Shown here one piece after another: positions 35,180 through 46,849 of a stretch of 64,000 nucleotides of DNA. The translations under genes were made by a program, and so were the position numbers. Below the pieces are notes generated by a model. It searched no databases. It worked only from the letters and a program-made list of their open reading frames with translations, and had not been told where the DNA came from. This stretch comes from Rhyacophila brunnea (lineage: Eukaryota; Arthropoda; Insecta; Trichoptera; Rhyacophilidae). The DNA lies in contig JAGYXB010000659.1 in the NCBI GenBank assembly GCA_022495005.1, positions 496,001 to 560,000 of the forward strand, given 5' to 3'. Numbering within the stretch: position 1 is the first letter of the stretch; each line of letters opens with the position of its first letter.

Positions 35180-37510
35180 GACTTCAATATGATATTTATT
35201 TTCATACATCTCATATATTGCTATGCCGATAACATTGTAGATAGGTACGTAAAATTATTTCATCAGATCTTTCAAAGCCTGAAGCATGACATTATTTTTA
35301 TTTGGCTCTAATACCAACAGTTTCGTAAATCTGTCATTATTATTATTACATATAATATGATTGGAAGCCAGTGATTTTCGACAAGTGTGTCTATCATCTA
35401 TAGATTCAGTTTTGTGAATAAAGATATTGATTGTTTTTAAACAACAGTTATTTTATTCGGTTATAATAAATTAATTAAATTTTCTATGCCAGACATTGTC
35501 CAGTTGTTTTTTCATGGCTAGACGAAGTAACAGTTAAAAAACATCAAATTCTTACCTACTGTCATGCAATGTGTTACTGGTGTAGTCCCTACTATAAAAA
35601 AACTAGATGATAATATTAATATTTGATAGAAAATAATTTTGATTTAACGTCATATTGTCACAAGAGTTACGTAGATTTTTCGCAATATACAAGATAAAAT
35701 ATTGTTAGTAATATCAAAAAAAAATGTATTGGATTAAAAAGATAGACGGATAAAATTTGTACTGGAGACATATGGCTCAGTTAAGGGTGTAAGGACGTCG
35801 AACGTGGTGCAAATTTTGAAGGGTATACAGCAGAGTTGCATTTTATCACGAGTGTCGAAGAGTGTCTGTTGAAGGGAGGTAGGCTTTGGATATTAAATTT
35901 ATATACAAATCTTAACTATGCATAGCGAATCCTATTTGTAAAACAATCGCTCAAATAATAGTCCAGTCAATGAATATATTGTAGAGTGCATGGAATATGC
36001 GAGAATTTTTGACTTCAAGACTTTGTTAGGAGTGATTAGTAGGTAAACATGCTAAAAGCCCCCGCTCCTGGGAGGTGAGCTAAAGGCGGGAAGGGGGTCG
36101 CAAGGTCCCATTTTTTGGGTTTTCGCTTATATCTTGGCAACGGTGCATGTAGAAAAAAAATGAAAGCTAATTAAATTTCATATAAAATTGTTTCTATAAT
36201 TATTTGTCGAATTCCCAACGCAGTATATCTCCAGATGTCAGCCAACAACTGTTGTTGTTGGGCAGGGAGCCGTAGATATCGTGACCGCGGAGGAGTGAAG
36301 AAGAAGAGATGATAGCATCAGCGAGCAAAAAGCAGAACCTACCGACTTGGATAATGCAGCGTATCTGCCATCTACCATTAAAGGCACCATCCACTTGTCT
36401 ACAGGCCGTTTCCGAAAGCAATTACTCGCTTGAGTTTTTCATGCCAATTTCGGGCCGTAATTACAGGGGCCGAATTAACAGGTAACCCAATGCCTTAATT
36501 ATTATTTAGTTTACCTTTTTTTGTTGAATCGCCGCGAAACGATTTCAATTAGGTAAGTTAATTAATTTTAACATAATATCTATGTTATACCTACATTACA
36601 AATTATTAATTCAATACGTTCAAAACATTACATTTAGATTTTTTAAAGCACAGGTTGATTATAAAAGTCAATAATAATAACATTATAAAAATACATTGAT
36701 ATGTGAAAACACGGAATAATGAGGAGTTTACCGAGTGAGTTAAGTCTAGCAAATTCAAAATAACTTCCATATTATGTTAACCTCACGTAAATGGAATACC
36801 TAGGTAGGTATATCGATAGATATCCAAAGAAAATTAAAATGTGCCTACCAACGAATTTTAAGCAAAAAAAAGTTACTAGTCCACTAGCGAAGTGAGCTGG
36901 AGAATTTATGGACCTAGAACTACGTTTGTCATCAAATGGAATTCTGGACGAAATTAGTAAAATATTGTTTTTTATAAAAAAATGTTTTGTTAATTGAATA
37001 AATAAATGGGTTACAATGTATAACGTAATCGTCTGGTTCATTTGAGGTCTCGCGGAGTTATTCGCATAAAATGGCGGTTGGAACACAGTTATCGAGTCCT
37101 GTTTTCTTCCCACCTGTCTCATCGACCAATTTAAGCCTGTCATTTCTTGCCTGGAAGAAGTAATTTCGCGCTTATTTTGTTCAAGAGTGATAATTAATTA
37201 TAATGTTACACTTTTTAGACATCATTACAGAGTGGATGGCAACCTACCTTGATGAATATACTTTACGTGAAATGCGTCATCTAGCTTTAAGACAGATTAT
37301 TTTAATTTCTCAAAACAAAACATGAAGAATATTGTGAAGTTTTTTTTAAATAATGTTAAATAAAAACATTTGGTAGGTAGGCATAAAAAATATGTTGATA
37401 TAATATCAGTATACTGATAAAAGGTAGGTGGGTATCTACCTATAGGTCTTGTCTGCAGTCACAGTGAAATATTGTAGCCTCCCTGTTGTATAGCATAAAC
37501 CTATAGTAGT
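35180..37510. other. Gene-free stretch with a LINE 3' scrap
   Basis: AT-rich and poor in recognisable repeats. 36590-36655 (-) is a scrap of the LINE L1 3' end (ACATTACAAATTATTAATTC). The 123-codon - strand frame at 36772-37143 shows no domain. 36060-36110 is GC-rich. Confidence 0.4.
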
Positions 37511-37515
37511 TTCAG

Positions 37516-37596
37516 GTCGGTTGGTGCACCTGAAAAATGGCGTGTCTTCTCGGCGAACCGTCCACCTCCTCCGATACTCCGCGAATGATAACAGAG
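37516..37596 (+). CDS. Candidate first coding exon of an unidentified gene
   Basis: TTTCAG precedes 37516. An ATG in good context (AAAAATGG, 37537) opens 20 codons, MACLLGEPSTSSDTPRMITE, ending exactly in phase 0 at GAG before GTTAGC. It is clearly richer in GC than the surrounding 4 kb and has coding-like third positions. If not spliced, the frame continues to a stop near 37683. No partner exon is found, the protein is not recognised, and it could be chance. Confidence 0.25.
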
Positions 37597-37599
37597 GTT

Positions 37600-39290
37600 A
37601 GCATGTCGTATTTTGCCAACCTAACAAATTATTATATGTCTCCTTTCAAGATTCGCTATCGCCTCTTTGTGCAAAAAGATTAATTGCCTCTGACTGCGAC
37701 GTGCACAATAAAACCGTCATATTCCTACATCACTTTTTTATCACTTGCAAAGTGTACCTACTAGCTTCCAATCTAGTATTATAGATGTCTAGTAAAGGAT
37801 TTAGATGATATTATCTAATTAAATATAATTAATTAAAATATATCATTAAAAGATACACTGTGTAGTTCTTTGGTAGGTTCTTATATATATATATATTTTT
37901 AAATAACCGTTTGTGAAATTCAGGTTTGAATCACTAGTCGCTAAGGATTTATTTTAAATATAGCTACTTGACAAAGTTACGCCAGTTTGCGAATTTTTAC
38001 TATAGATGGAATTAATTTCTTTTGGTGGTCATGTAGACATTTTATCAATATTAATGTAATATTTATCTTACAGAATTCCAAACGTATTATCATTTTCTGA
38101 CACATTTAAGAAACATCTGTATTGCCTTACAGTAATACAATAGAATGGTTCATTCGATTCACCTTCAATGCATAGGTAATTTGACAAACTGTGTAATAAG
38201 TATTATGATAACATTCATAGAAGTGTGTATATTTATTTAAAAATTTACCCCATGGACACCAGCCATTTTGATTAATTAATTTTTGTAAAATAAACCATAC
38301 CATTTTTTATTAGATAAAGTAATAAATTTATTTTCAAAATTAATAACATCATTTATTTTGACCTAGTCAGCAGTCATTTTTTTTGGTTTTATGTGACATT
38401 ATATTATCACTAGGAACAAAGTTCATCCAAAGATGAAAGAAAAAATATCTAAATTCTTGATAATTATTAGTAGTTTTATGCTTGCATCTATGATTTCAAA
38501 ACATTCCCCCTATTAATCATAATGTTTTCCCACAACCAAGAAAAATGTAATGCGTACATAAAATATTCCACATTTAACATCCAATAGCGAAAACAGGGAA
38601 CACATAAATAATAGAAGTGCGTTAGCTTTTGTGTGTGGTAATAGCAAGATTTAAAAGTTTAAAATATCGAGTGTCGATAATAATATGCATTAAATTGTGT
38701 CTGCAACCGAAACGCGCGTTCAAAAATGATAATATTTGATGACATTCCAGAGCCTTCAATCATCAAACTCCGGCTTCAAAATTATTGTATAATTAGTATG
38801 ACAACAAGTTTTGCATTTCTACCTTATTTATCTATTCTGTGGGCCAGAATGTATTTTCAATAAATCTATTTCATGCATTGCAAAATGTTGCATATTATTA
38901 TGAACCGCCATACAATTTTGTATGTATGCACTTATAATTTAATTAATATCTAACTATTTTTCAGTGCGTAATGAGAATGATAGCAACGCTATTGTCTATG
39001 ATGTAGCAACGTTATTTTCATTTGTTTTGTTTATCTGTCATTTACTTCAAAATAATATTTTCAAAATTGAAACTGCGCAGAAAACAAGTGCGTATTTAAT
39101 TTTTTTCAAATGTAAAATTATATACTTATAAGATTATGTTGTATTCTGTACAGATCTCATTTTTGGAGTCTGTTGACAAAAAAACTTTTTATTCCAGTAG
39201 TAAAAAAGTAAACAGACCGTTAGCTTATATGTAAATCATGTACCATAGGCCCCCTATGTTAGAACTTGCGAGTGCCAGCTGCCCGGTCGA
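37600..39290. other. Gene-free stretch
   Basis: Very AT-rich, with no repeat family shared with the rest of the window and no ORF of note. This is the longest stretch apparently free of recognisable transposons. Confidence 0.4.
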
Positions 39291-39292
39291 CA

Positions 39293-39487
39293 TGACGTCA
39301 TATGACATCATTGTGACGTACTACCGGAGTGATAATGGCATTCGAGAAAATAACGCTACTCAGACAGTGGCGCTATTCATTGTCACCATACACATATAGG
39401 TGTTTCATCGTAATAATATCTATGGTGAGCACTGTGCGCTGGGCGGCATGCCTCGAGCGTGTATTGGCTGACGTCACAATTACGTCA
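39293..39487. promoter_or_regulatory. Cluster of CRE (CREB/ATF) sites
   Basis: Two perfect TGACGTCA sites (39293-39300, 39469-39476) plus TGACATCA (39303-39310), TGACGTA (39314-39320) and TACGTCA (39481-39487) lie within 195 bp. A reverse CCAAT (ATTGG, 39463-39467) lies in between. Such density is uncommon by chance in AT-rich DNA. No gene adjoins it, and the hAT relic begins 125 bp downstream. Confidence 0.4.
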
Positions 39488-39725
39488 TGTCGTCTGGTGC
39501 CACACGAGTCGATAGTTAGGAAATCGCGGTGCTGGATCAAATTCAAGTGTATTTAGATCCAGAGGAATTTCCGTCTATTCCCTATGATGAGTTGAACGAA
39601 TGGTTAATAACTAGAGGCCGGATTATAATATGCATTTGCATATTTAACCCATTCTCATCGGTTATTGCTTATTTTACTTAAAATCTAGTGATGATGCATA
39701 TTTTCGCTATATTTTATATTTCGAG

Positions 39726-40192
39726 GCCATCAAATGTGTAGTTAATGACTTCAATAGTGCAGAAGTTATGGCAGTTTGTCAGTCCAAGGAAGCATTTAAC
39801 GATTCTAGTATTAAAAAAAACATGGCTTTGATTAGCACTGATTTTCCCCACATAGGTACCTGCGAGTATTATATAAAATAGCTTGAAACTAATGGTTTGG
39901 CGTTGAATAAATGAATAAAATCCGCCGAATGACTCCGCATTGCCAGAGGTATTCCCGCGTAAACTTAGAGAAAAGTTTGAAAACATTTTGAACACTAACC
40001 CAGGTTTTGAACCTTTGTGTCAAAATGATAGTTTTATTAATGGGACGGGTAAGTGCTAATATAGCACCCAAATTCAAATACTGCCCAGTTACCTCAGTGG
40101 ATGTGGAACGGTCCTTTTCCACTTATAAAAATATGTAGAGTGATCGAAGACACAATCTTACTACCGAACATTTGGAACAGTACCTGATTGGT
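39726..40192 (+). pseudogene. hAT transposase C-terminal relic
   Basis: The readable + strand parts are IKCVVNDFNSAEVMAVCQSK then, after frame changes, PKFKYCPVTSVDVERSFSTY, KNM, stop, SDRRHNLTTEHLEQYLIG. VDVERSFSTYKN...SDRRHNLTTEHLEQYL is the hAT dimerisation (C-terminal) domain. There are many stops and shifts, and the N-terminal zinc finger and most of the catalytic domain are gone. Confidence 0.85.
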
Positions 40193-40400
40193 ACTGTTCG
40201 GTTATACGGAATACAGCGGAAAACGCATTTTGAAAATAGCCGATAAACTGGATTATTTGTTAGGTTAACCTAACCAAACCTAACCTAACCTAACCCAACC
40301 TAACCTAACCTAAACTAACCCAAACTAACAAATAATCCAGTTTATCGGCTATTTTCAAAATGCGTTTTCCGCTGTATTCCGTATAACCGAACAGTACCAA
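40188..40400. repeat. Near-perfect palindrome, about 75-bp arms
   Basis: The left arm starts TTGGTACTGTTCGGTTATAC, and the right arm ends GTATAACCGAACAGTACCAA. The arms match almost perfectly through ACGCATTTTGAAAATAGCCG and AACTGGATTATTTGTTAG. The loop is a (TTAGG/CCTAA) tract. GAACAGTACC occurs directly at 40175-40184 and again at 40389-40398, so the palindrome may be a separate insertion in the hAT relic. Confidence 0.85.
40260..40330. repeat. Interstitial telomere-type (CCTAA)n tract
   Basis: After TTAGGTTAACCTAACC come runs of CCTAACCTAACC with occasional CCCAA or AAACTAA variants. (TTAGG)n is the arthropod telomere unit. The tract is the loop of the palindrome. Confidence 0.8.
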
Positions 40401-40509
40401 AAAAACTAAAAATTAGTACCTAGTTACTTTTTATTATTTAATGTTGCATATTTTAAGCATTTTTCACGCATATTTCAAGACTTATGTTGCATATAATCCG
40501 GTCTCTACT

Positions 40510-41810
40510 AATAACTATTAAAAAGAATGTTTTGCATGAAAGTAGGTATATACTATATATGTACATGTACATAATATGTTTCGCTTTGTAGATAGAGTAG
40601 AGATAGTGTAATTTGAAGAAGGACTATACTACTGTCATGTATTTTTTTTTAAATTAGCGTTTCGAGAAATAATCCTTGAGTAGTAAATGCCGTGTGCCAA
40701 ATACATAATTGCACCCTCACCCCCTGAAACAAATTAAATGTCTGCTGTTTCGATAGACCTACAAAATAAACAACAACAAAAAACACATTACTCCCGAACA
40801 TACGCATTTTACAAACACAGTATATAAGACGTGCACATTAAACCACCATAGATTGGTTCCCGCACATTTTTTTTTTATTTATTTACACTTAATTACACTA
40901 ATTTTGTCTATCTATTTTTTTTAGTAAGTAGGCTTCAAATAATCGCCTACTATGAAGCCTTCGCCACTGCATCATATCATAGTCAATATTATATGACTGA
41001 ATAGTTTTTCTATCATTGAATGTGCATATTCGAGTGATATCCAAGAGACGACACGAAAATTACATTTCTTCACTCGAGCAAAGACAAAAATAGAGCCAGG
41101 TAATTCAAAGGGTAGGTATTGGTCGGAATCGTTTTCATAATCGGCAGGTAGGTGCGCGTGATGTGCACCAATTTCGAGATTCCACGAGCCGCTCTCACAA
41201 TGGACACGATCTGCCGGCCAAATTGTTTCATACGATTCCGCAAAGGGCGGCTCGTGAATTTATTTATTCCCGATCGGACAATGTGATGTACACAAAATGA
41301 AATATCTGCGGCCATGTTGCAAATTGAATAATAAATTACTGGAAATTGCCTCCTCGTTCGATTCGATCGGTATTAGACATACATGAAAGGATTTTTTAAG
41401 TTGCTGATTGGCGGAACTGATTGGGTCTATCGTCAAGTGCGGCCTTAGCCGGCTCGCACATCACAACTCGCCTTGTATGCCTGACGGCCATAAATCAAAA
41501 CTTCTGAGACCACCGACGAATGTTGCATGCTACAACCTCGCACATCTGCCTAGCGGCAAACGTCAAACGCGAAAAAGGAGAAATCTCTCGTCTGCCATTT
41601 TTATTGTGTTGATTGTATGAACAAACGTCAAACGCGGTGACCAGCGATGAGCGAGCAATGACAGTGTAGACAGAGACAGAGACATAAATGGCCGATGGCC
41701 GCAGGCTGTGCGCTTGCGCGGAGCCGACATTTTTCGAGATCGACATGTAGGCTTTGGCCAATGCAACTCGAGGCATGTCGCAGGGTCGCAGAGTCGCAGT
41801 TGCATCGTCC
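40510..41810. other. Gene-free stretch
   Basis: No gene recognised. 41400-41800 is CpG-rich and gives overlapping frames on both strands, none with a domain. A family-1 variant right end is at 40955-40969. Confidence 0.35.
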
Positions 41811-41814
41811 AATC

Positions 41815-41935
41815 TGCGAAGCTCCATTTGATAACGTTTGTTTCTTGGTTTACGATGACGTCACATCGATGAATTCGTCGTAAGACGCATGCGGCGAGTT
41901 CTGATGTGCGAGCCCACTTATGGTGGAGACTGTGG
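41815..41935 (+). repeat. Dispersed repeat shared with 46850-46975
   Basis: AAGCTCCATTTGATAACG, ACGATGACGTCACATCGATG and GAGTTCTGATGTGCGAGCC have counterparts in the other copy. Both can be read as PICxAPFxNxCFxxxDDVTSM, so it may be coding sequence of an unknown element. Confidence 0.55.
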
Positions 41936-42021
41936 AGAGGGTCCAGAAGAAAGGTTTTGAGACACCTTTACTTCCGTTTGTATAGATATTATCTGTGGCT
42001 TTATTCGAGTGACTTTCATTT

Positions 42022-42465
42022 GGGTATGCTTACATACTGTAGCTTAAAATTTAGAAGGGATCTTTATGTAGCTACATATTATTTTTTCCGACTTATACGC
42101 GCCGTAAATGGAAATTCTGCCAATTTTGGTGGTGTTGGCTTGTGTGTCTCTGATAATTATCTTAGGAATCGAGGGCATCCGTTGTTTGTTTTCCCAAGAT
42201 GCAGAACTAACTTGCCATTCATTAGTGATGCCAATTGGGAGGGCAATAACCATGTTTAATAAAATCGCTTCGGATATTGATATATTCCACCTACGTAAGG
42301 ATGAGTAGGTATAGGTGGACGTTGTTTTATAAATTATTAAAATATGGTCTGCTTAACTCATCCGGTGTACTTCCTTGTACTTATCTAATTAATATTTTTT
42401 GTGTTTACACTTTTCAACTGTTTAATAACTTAATACTGATCTACCTCTTTTTTATGTAATACTGT
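42022..42465 (+). mobile_element. LINE lineage L1, truncated copy
   Basis: It begins GGTATGCTTACATACTGTAG, exactly as in the copy at 44508. Frames give GNSANFGGVGLCVSDNYLRN, CRTNLPFIS and MPIGRAITMFNKIASDIDIF, the ORF2 C-terminal end, then the 3' UTR. Frameshifted. Confidence 0.75.
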
Positions 42466-42474
42466 TTTATTAAT

Positions 42475-42650
42475 ATTTCAGTATATGCACTGACGCTATT
42501 TGAAGTTTGCAACACACACTATTGCACGTCTATAATGTGTGTTTAATTTTCATTGGACACTCACACATTCAAACCCTTGCTTGAAAATGTAGTGTATTGA
42601 GGTAGGTAAAGCCTATCTGAATTATATTTATTAATCTGTTCCGTAGTTCA
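42475..42650 (+). repeat. Dispersed repeat Q, copy 2
   Basis: ACACACTATTGCACGTCTAT and GGACACTCACACATTCAAA match 9385-9590. Confidence 0.55.
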
Positions 42651-42876
42651 CGTGTATGGTGTGAAAATGAAACCGAGTTTGATATTGGTATCAAAACAAA
42701 ACAAGACAAAGGGAAAGGGTAACAAAAGAATCGTTACCATCTGCACGCTTATTGGAAAATTATTGCAGTTGGATTGTTACATACGCGTCCAGTTGGGCGG
42801 CCATTTTCTTTACAACTGCTTCCATTAAAGTCCTTGATAGTCGTGATAACAATAATGGACAAAATCAGCGGCGGTT

Positions 42877-43540
42877 TAAGCGCGACCCACATTGAGGTGC
42901 ATGTCGCCTACTGTCACGCTATCGCGGCGAAAATTTAGTCTATGGTTTCATCATTTTGCAGAATATTTTGAACGTGTACCATCTCCGTAAATCACTGAAG
43001 AATGATACTGATGAAGAATGCCTACTATAATGTATTAGTAAATTGAATTATTATTAATTATCCATGCTAATTTCAATTAATTTTAACAGTTTCTACGTGT
43101 GCGTACGTCAAAATTATTTTTGACATGACATCCATAGATAATATTTTTAATAGAACCCAACCTGCAGACACATAGATAATAGACAACATTCTCATAGAAA
43201 ATACATAGTACCAACCGCTAAAAACAAAAAATCGTGATTTTGACATGACATTCGAAAAGTGTAGGCATGTGGAATATGATAAAAACGTTCAAAACATCAT
43301 GCAGGTGTCGATGCAGTGCAGTTCAACGTGAGGTGACCTCGTTGTTGTTTTAGTGATTACGTCAGATTTTTCCAACTGATAATGTTCGTTTAAAAGTTCA
43401 AAATGTGCTACGGGATGGGAGTATGTCTGATAACATTTTAAACACCAATAACAACGACAGCACCTACACACTTTTTTTCCTGTAGCGGCAGCCCGTAACA
43501 GTTAGCAGGCGACATGCACCTCAATCTGGGTCGCTCTTTA
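42877..43540. mobile_element. Foldback DNA element with GCGACCCA ends
   Basis: GCGCGACCCACATTGAGGTG, CATGTCGCCT at the left faces AGGCGACATGCACCTCAATC, TGGGTCGCTC at the right, about 45 bp of terminal inverted repeat. TTTA lies just outside both ends and may be a 4-bp duplication. The - strand frame at 43289-43471 has no domain I know. Superfamily undetermined. Confidence 0.75.
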
Positions 43541-43799
43541 GTATATCGGGAGGTGCTAGGCGATAATCGATGTCAAGCCCCCCTCTATAATAATTACACA
43601 AAGCAATGTTAAAATTAACAAAATAAATGAATTAATGAATGAAAGTGAAATGAGAGTGAATGAATGAAAAATGAATTGAGATCGCAAGGAGTGCCTTTTT
43701 CAAAATAAAACGCCTCCTTAGCAATCGAGACCTTAACCTAGGTCTGAGACTGATATGGTACCTACGTTGTTATGTATTCTCAATTATTTTCTATGATAT

Positions 43800-44200
43800 C
43801 GAAGTATGAACGCTAAACCAAGAGATGTCACGGAGACTTGAAGCTTTCGAGATGTGGCTGTAGGTATAGACGCATCCTCAAAATTCCTTGGACTGACCGG
43901 GTGACAAATGTTGACAAATGGGAAAGGACCGAGAAGTTCTGCGTAGTATCAAAACCAGGAAACTACAGTACCTTGGCCACATTATGAGAGGACAAAAGTA
44001 CCTACAGCATTCCCCAACTTGTCATTCAAGGAAAGATCAATGGTAAGCGTAGCATAGGACGGCGTCGCATTTCGTGGCTTATGAACCTCCGTGATTGATA
44101 CGAGTGCAGCTACACTGAACTGTTCCGGGCAGCAGATGACAAATCTAAGATCGCCTTGATGGTGGCCGACCTCCGCTAGGGGATGGCAAAATAAGAAGAA
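43800..44200 (+). mobile_element. LINE ORF2 C-terminal end, lineage L2
   Basis: It reads MSRRLEAFEMWL, RRILKIPWTDRVTNVD, SIKTRKLQYLGHIMRG, LVIQGKINGKRSIGRRRISW, TELFRAADDKSKIALMVADL and a stop, followed by AATAAGAAGAAGAA. The motif order is that of a common insect non-LTR family. At least two frameshifts and several stops. Confidence 0.85.
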
Positions 44201-44261
44201 GAATATTTTTTTATTAAAATACAATTAAGTATAATAAAATTGAATTGCATTTAATTAATTT

Positions 44262-44375
44262 GCCGATACGAGAAAGAACTCCCATCAGATGGGTGGACAA
44301 AATTATTAATACAACGGGGTTTCCAATGACACAAGTATTACACGCTGCAGAATGGCAAAGAGGGGTGTAACCAAA
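44262..44375 (+). mobile_element. LINE ORF2 C-terminal scrap, another lineage
   Basis: ESTPIRWVDKIINTTGFPMT, QVLHAAEWQRGV and a stop resemble the RPPTRWxDDIxxxxGxxWxxxAxDRxxWR end of other insect LINEs. Confidence 0.5.
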
Positions 44376-44507
44376 CTACGAGTATTAAGGGGGATATTTA
44401 TACCAGCAGAGACACCTAGCGGAAAAATACGAAGCTTGCAATTTGAGATATTTTTTTGATAATTTACAATTTCTGATTATATATATATCTATTTTTTTAA
44501 TAATATT

Positions 44508-45040
44508 AGGTATGCTTACATACTGTAACTTAAACTCTAGACGATATTTATATTTGGCCACGTATTTTTTCCGACTTATAGGAACGGGGTGAAAATGAGA
44601 ACTCTGCCATTCTTGTTAGTATTGATATGTGTGTCCCTGATAACTATTTTAGAAATCGGGAACATCAGTTGTTTGTTCTCCTAAGGTGCAGAACTAACCT
44701 GCCATTGGTAATTCCAATTGGGAGAGCAATAACTCTGTTCAACCAAATCATTTCGGATATTGACATATTCCATCTGCGTGAGGATGAGTATAGGTAGGCA
44801 CTGTTTTGTAACATCTTAAAATAGGGTCTGCTTAGCTCATTCGGTGTACTTCCTTGTATCTAATTTACATGTAAGTATACATATCTAAGTATATTTTTTG
44901 TATTTACACTTTTTTATTGTTTATAATTCTGTTTAAATAATATTTCTTTGTTTATAAATGTCATGTTGTGGACGTCTTGAATTAATAATTTGTAATGTTC
45001 ACTATACTAATGTAAAAATAAATAAAGTCTTAAAGTTTTT
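44508..45040 (+). mobile_element. LINE lineage L1, best 3' copy
   Basis: It reads NENSAILVSIDMCVPDNYFR, NREHQLF, CRTNLPLVIPIGRAITLFNQ, IISDIDIFHLREDEYR and a stop. The 3' UTR has GTCATGTTGTGGACGTCTTG and ends AATAAATAAAGTCTT. It is 5' truncated at the same base as 42022, which suggests a preferred reverse-transcription stop or an internally deleted source. Confidence 0.8.
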
Positions 45041-45410
45041 TCAATTTAATTTCTAGCCTCCGGGTGTCCTATCAATTCAGGGTCCCTGTGCTAGGTATAG
45101 GTATACCTAGTCATATAGTTAATCCGGCCTTGTCTACAACATAACGTATATATTATTTAAAAGTTAAAATTAGTTTCAACGCTAGAGGGATCGCTAGTAG
45201 GCGGGTACTGGGTCCTAACATCGACAAACATGTCATCATATTTAAATACTAACCTTGAATAATCATATTAACATATTTTTTCAATGCCCAGTTTTCCATA
45301 CTTAATATATTCAATGATACGTTCGAAATTCAAACTAAAACACCGCAGAACGGTAACGTTCTATCACCATTTATTTACACACACCAGTTAGTGGATAGAT
45401 AACCGACGCT

Positions 45411-45486
45411 CGGCCGTCAGTGTCCAGTGATTAGTGGGCGAGTGATTAAGGAGCGCGAGCGTCCCGGGTTCGAGTCCCGGCGGTGA
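45411..45486 (+). repeat. tRNA-like module (SINE head)
   Basis: A-box-like GTCCAGTGATTAGTGGGCG and a strong B box CCCGGGTTCGAGTCCCGG. No closed acceptor stem can be drawn, so a SINE head is more likely than a functional tRNA. Confidence 0.5.
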
Positions 45487-45755
45487 AATATGTCCCGAGC
45501 CGGCCACCCCCTCCTGCGAACGATAATTTGTTCCACAACCCCTCCCCCCCCCTCAATTCTCCCATCCGGTGACCTGCGTATTGGCAATATTACATAGTAC
45601 GATGCAGTCTTTAAAGCATCTTAAGCTAGCTTTTTGAACTTGGCAACTGCGACGGGAAACAAGGACACTTGACAATTGATGGGATCAGTCCGAGATACCT
45701 AAGTGTTATTATTTATTGTTTGTCTTTTGTCTGTGCTCCTTTCTTCTATGGGCGT

Positions 45756-46352
45756 CAGTGGCGAAGGGTGGAGGTAGGCTGTTAAGATCCGTCATAAATA
45801 GTTCACATTAAACTTTGTTAGGCATACGTATTTGTTTGTATTAATCAAAGACTACAATTCACAGATGGTGTTGGTTGGTTTTTAAAAAACAATTAAATCT
45901 TGTCTAAATCAAACCATAATAGTTTTGGTATACCTACTTTGCACGATTACCACAAAATTGTTCACACTCTTTCCTTCATACATATTTGTTTTCGTTGGAT
46001 TAAGAATAGGTAGGTACATAATATTACACATATTGTTGGTTTATTTTTTTAAATTCATTAATCCCTGCCTAAATCAAACTATAATAGATGACAAATATTA
46101 TTCTATCTATAAAATATCCAAAGTTATGTATTATTTAATTGCATAAGTTTAGATATTTTATAGATAGAGTATTTTTTTACTATTATCTATTATGGTTTGG
46201 TTTTCGCATGGTTTAATTTTATTTTTAAAAACTAACAAATACCATCTGTGAATTGTAGTCTCATTTCAATGAAAATAAATACGTATACCTGATAAACTTT
46301 AGTGTGCACTATCTATCGCAGATCTTAACAGCCTATCTCCACTTCACCACTG
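45756..46352. mobile_element. MITE family 1, full length but rearranged
   Basis: Left CAGTGGCGAAGGGTGGAGG, right CCTATCTCCACTTCACCACTG. Inner inverted pair TCTATCTATAAAATATCC / GATATTTTATAGATAG. No clear 8-bp duplication. Confidence 0.82.
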
Positions 46353-46702
46353 TGTAGCCATATCTATATAATGGTGACATCTGTTTAAACATTTCCTCCG
46401 AATCATTGTCCACTGACATTTTTACACGGTCCACTCTTTTGGGTTGGTATTAATCGAATCGTCCAATGTAATATGACCATATGTGCGCCAAGTATAACGA
46501 TCGTGCTCGTTAGTCGTTAGCTCGTTAATAAAGGAGTGGGTGGGACCTATGCCCGTTATCACTAGATGGGTGAAATGTAGAGGACAGAAAAGGTGGTGCT
46601 GTAAAATGGCGGTTTGAACAGTATCGATTTGGGATGGAGTAGATGTTGTTACCAACCTTATAGTAACTTCCCTCGAAGTTTTTATGCATATAATACTGAC
46701 CC

Positions 46703-46800
46703 CTGGCCAGCGCTCGAAATGGAAAATTTTACGAATCGGAGCGCTAGAAAATTTTCAGAAGCTGATATTAATATAGTTATCAAATTTTATGAGAAGCTAG
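46703..46800. mobile_element. MITE family 4, left part
   Basis: CCAGCGCTCGAAATGGAAAA, TTTACGAATCGGAGCGCT, then TAGTTATCAAATTTTATGAG. The right end is missing. Confidence 0.7.
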
Positions 46801-46849
46801 CAACTTGTCGATTGCAACAGCAGATGTTTTTTTTTTCAAACTAAACAGT

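Larger units (their letters stand above)
39612..40507 (+). mobile_element. hAT transposon relic with internal deletion
   Basis: The ends are TAGAGGCCGGATTATAATAT and ATATAATCCGGTCTCTA, with 8-bp duplications TTAATAAC (39604-39611) and CTAATAAC (40508-40515). Inside is the C-terminal part of a hAT transposase and, downstream of it, a palindrome with telomere-type repeats. 896 bp. Confidence 0.9.

Noticed and set aside
36772..37143. 123-codon - strand open frame
   Set aside because: Longest frame outside DHX34, but with AT-driven composition, no domain, no splice or start context and no repeat match. Length is plausible by chance in 64 kb.
34302..40969. A single 6.7-kb autonomous hAT element between the two variant family-1 ends
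   Set aside because: The 8-bp flanks (ACCATTTG and CATCATAT) do not match, no transposase of that family is seen inside, and a separate complete hAT relic lies within.
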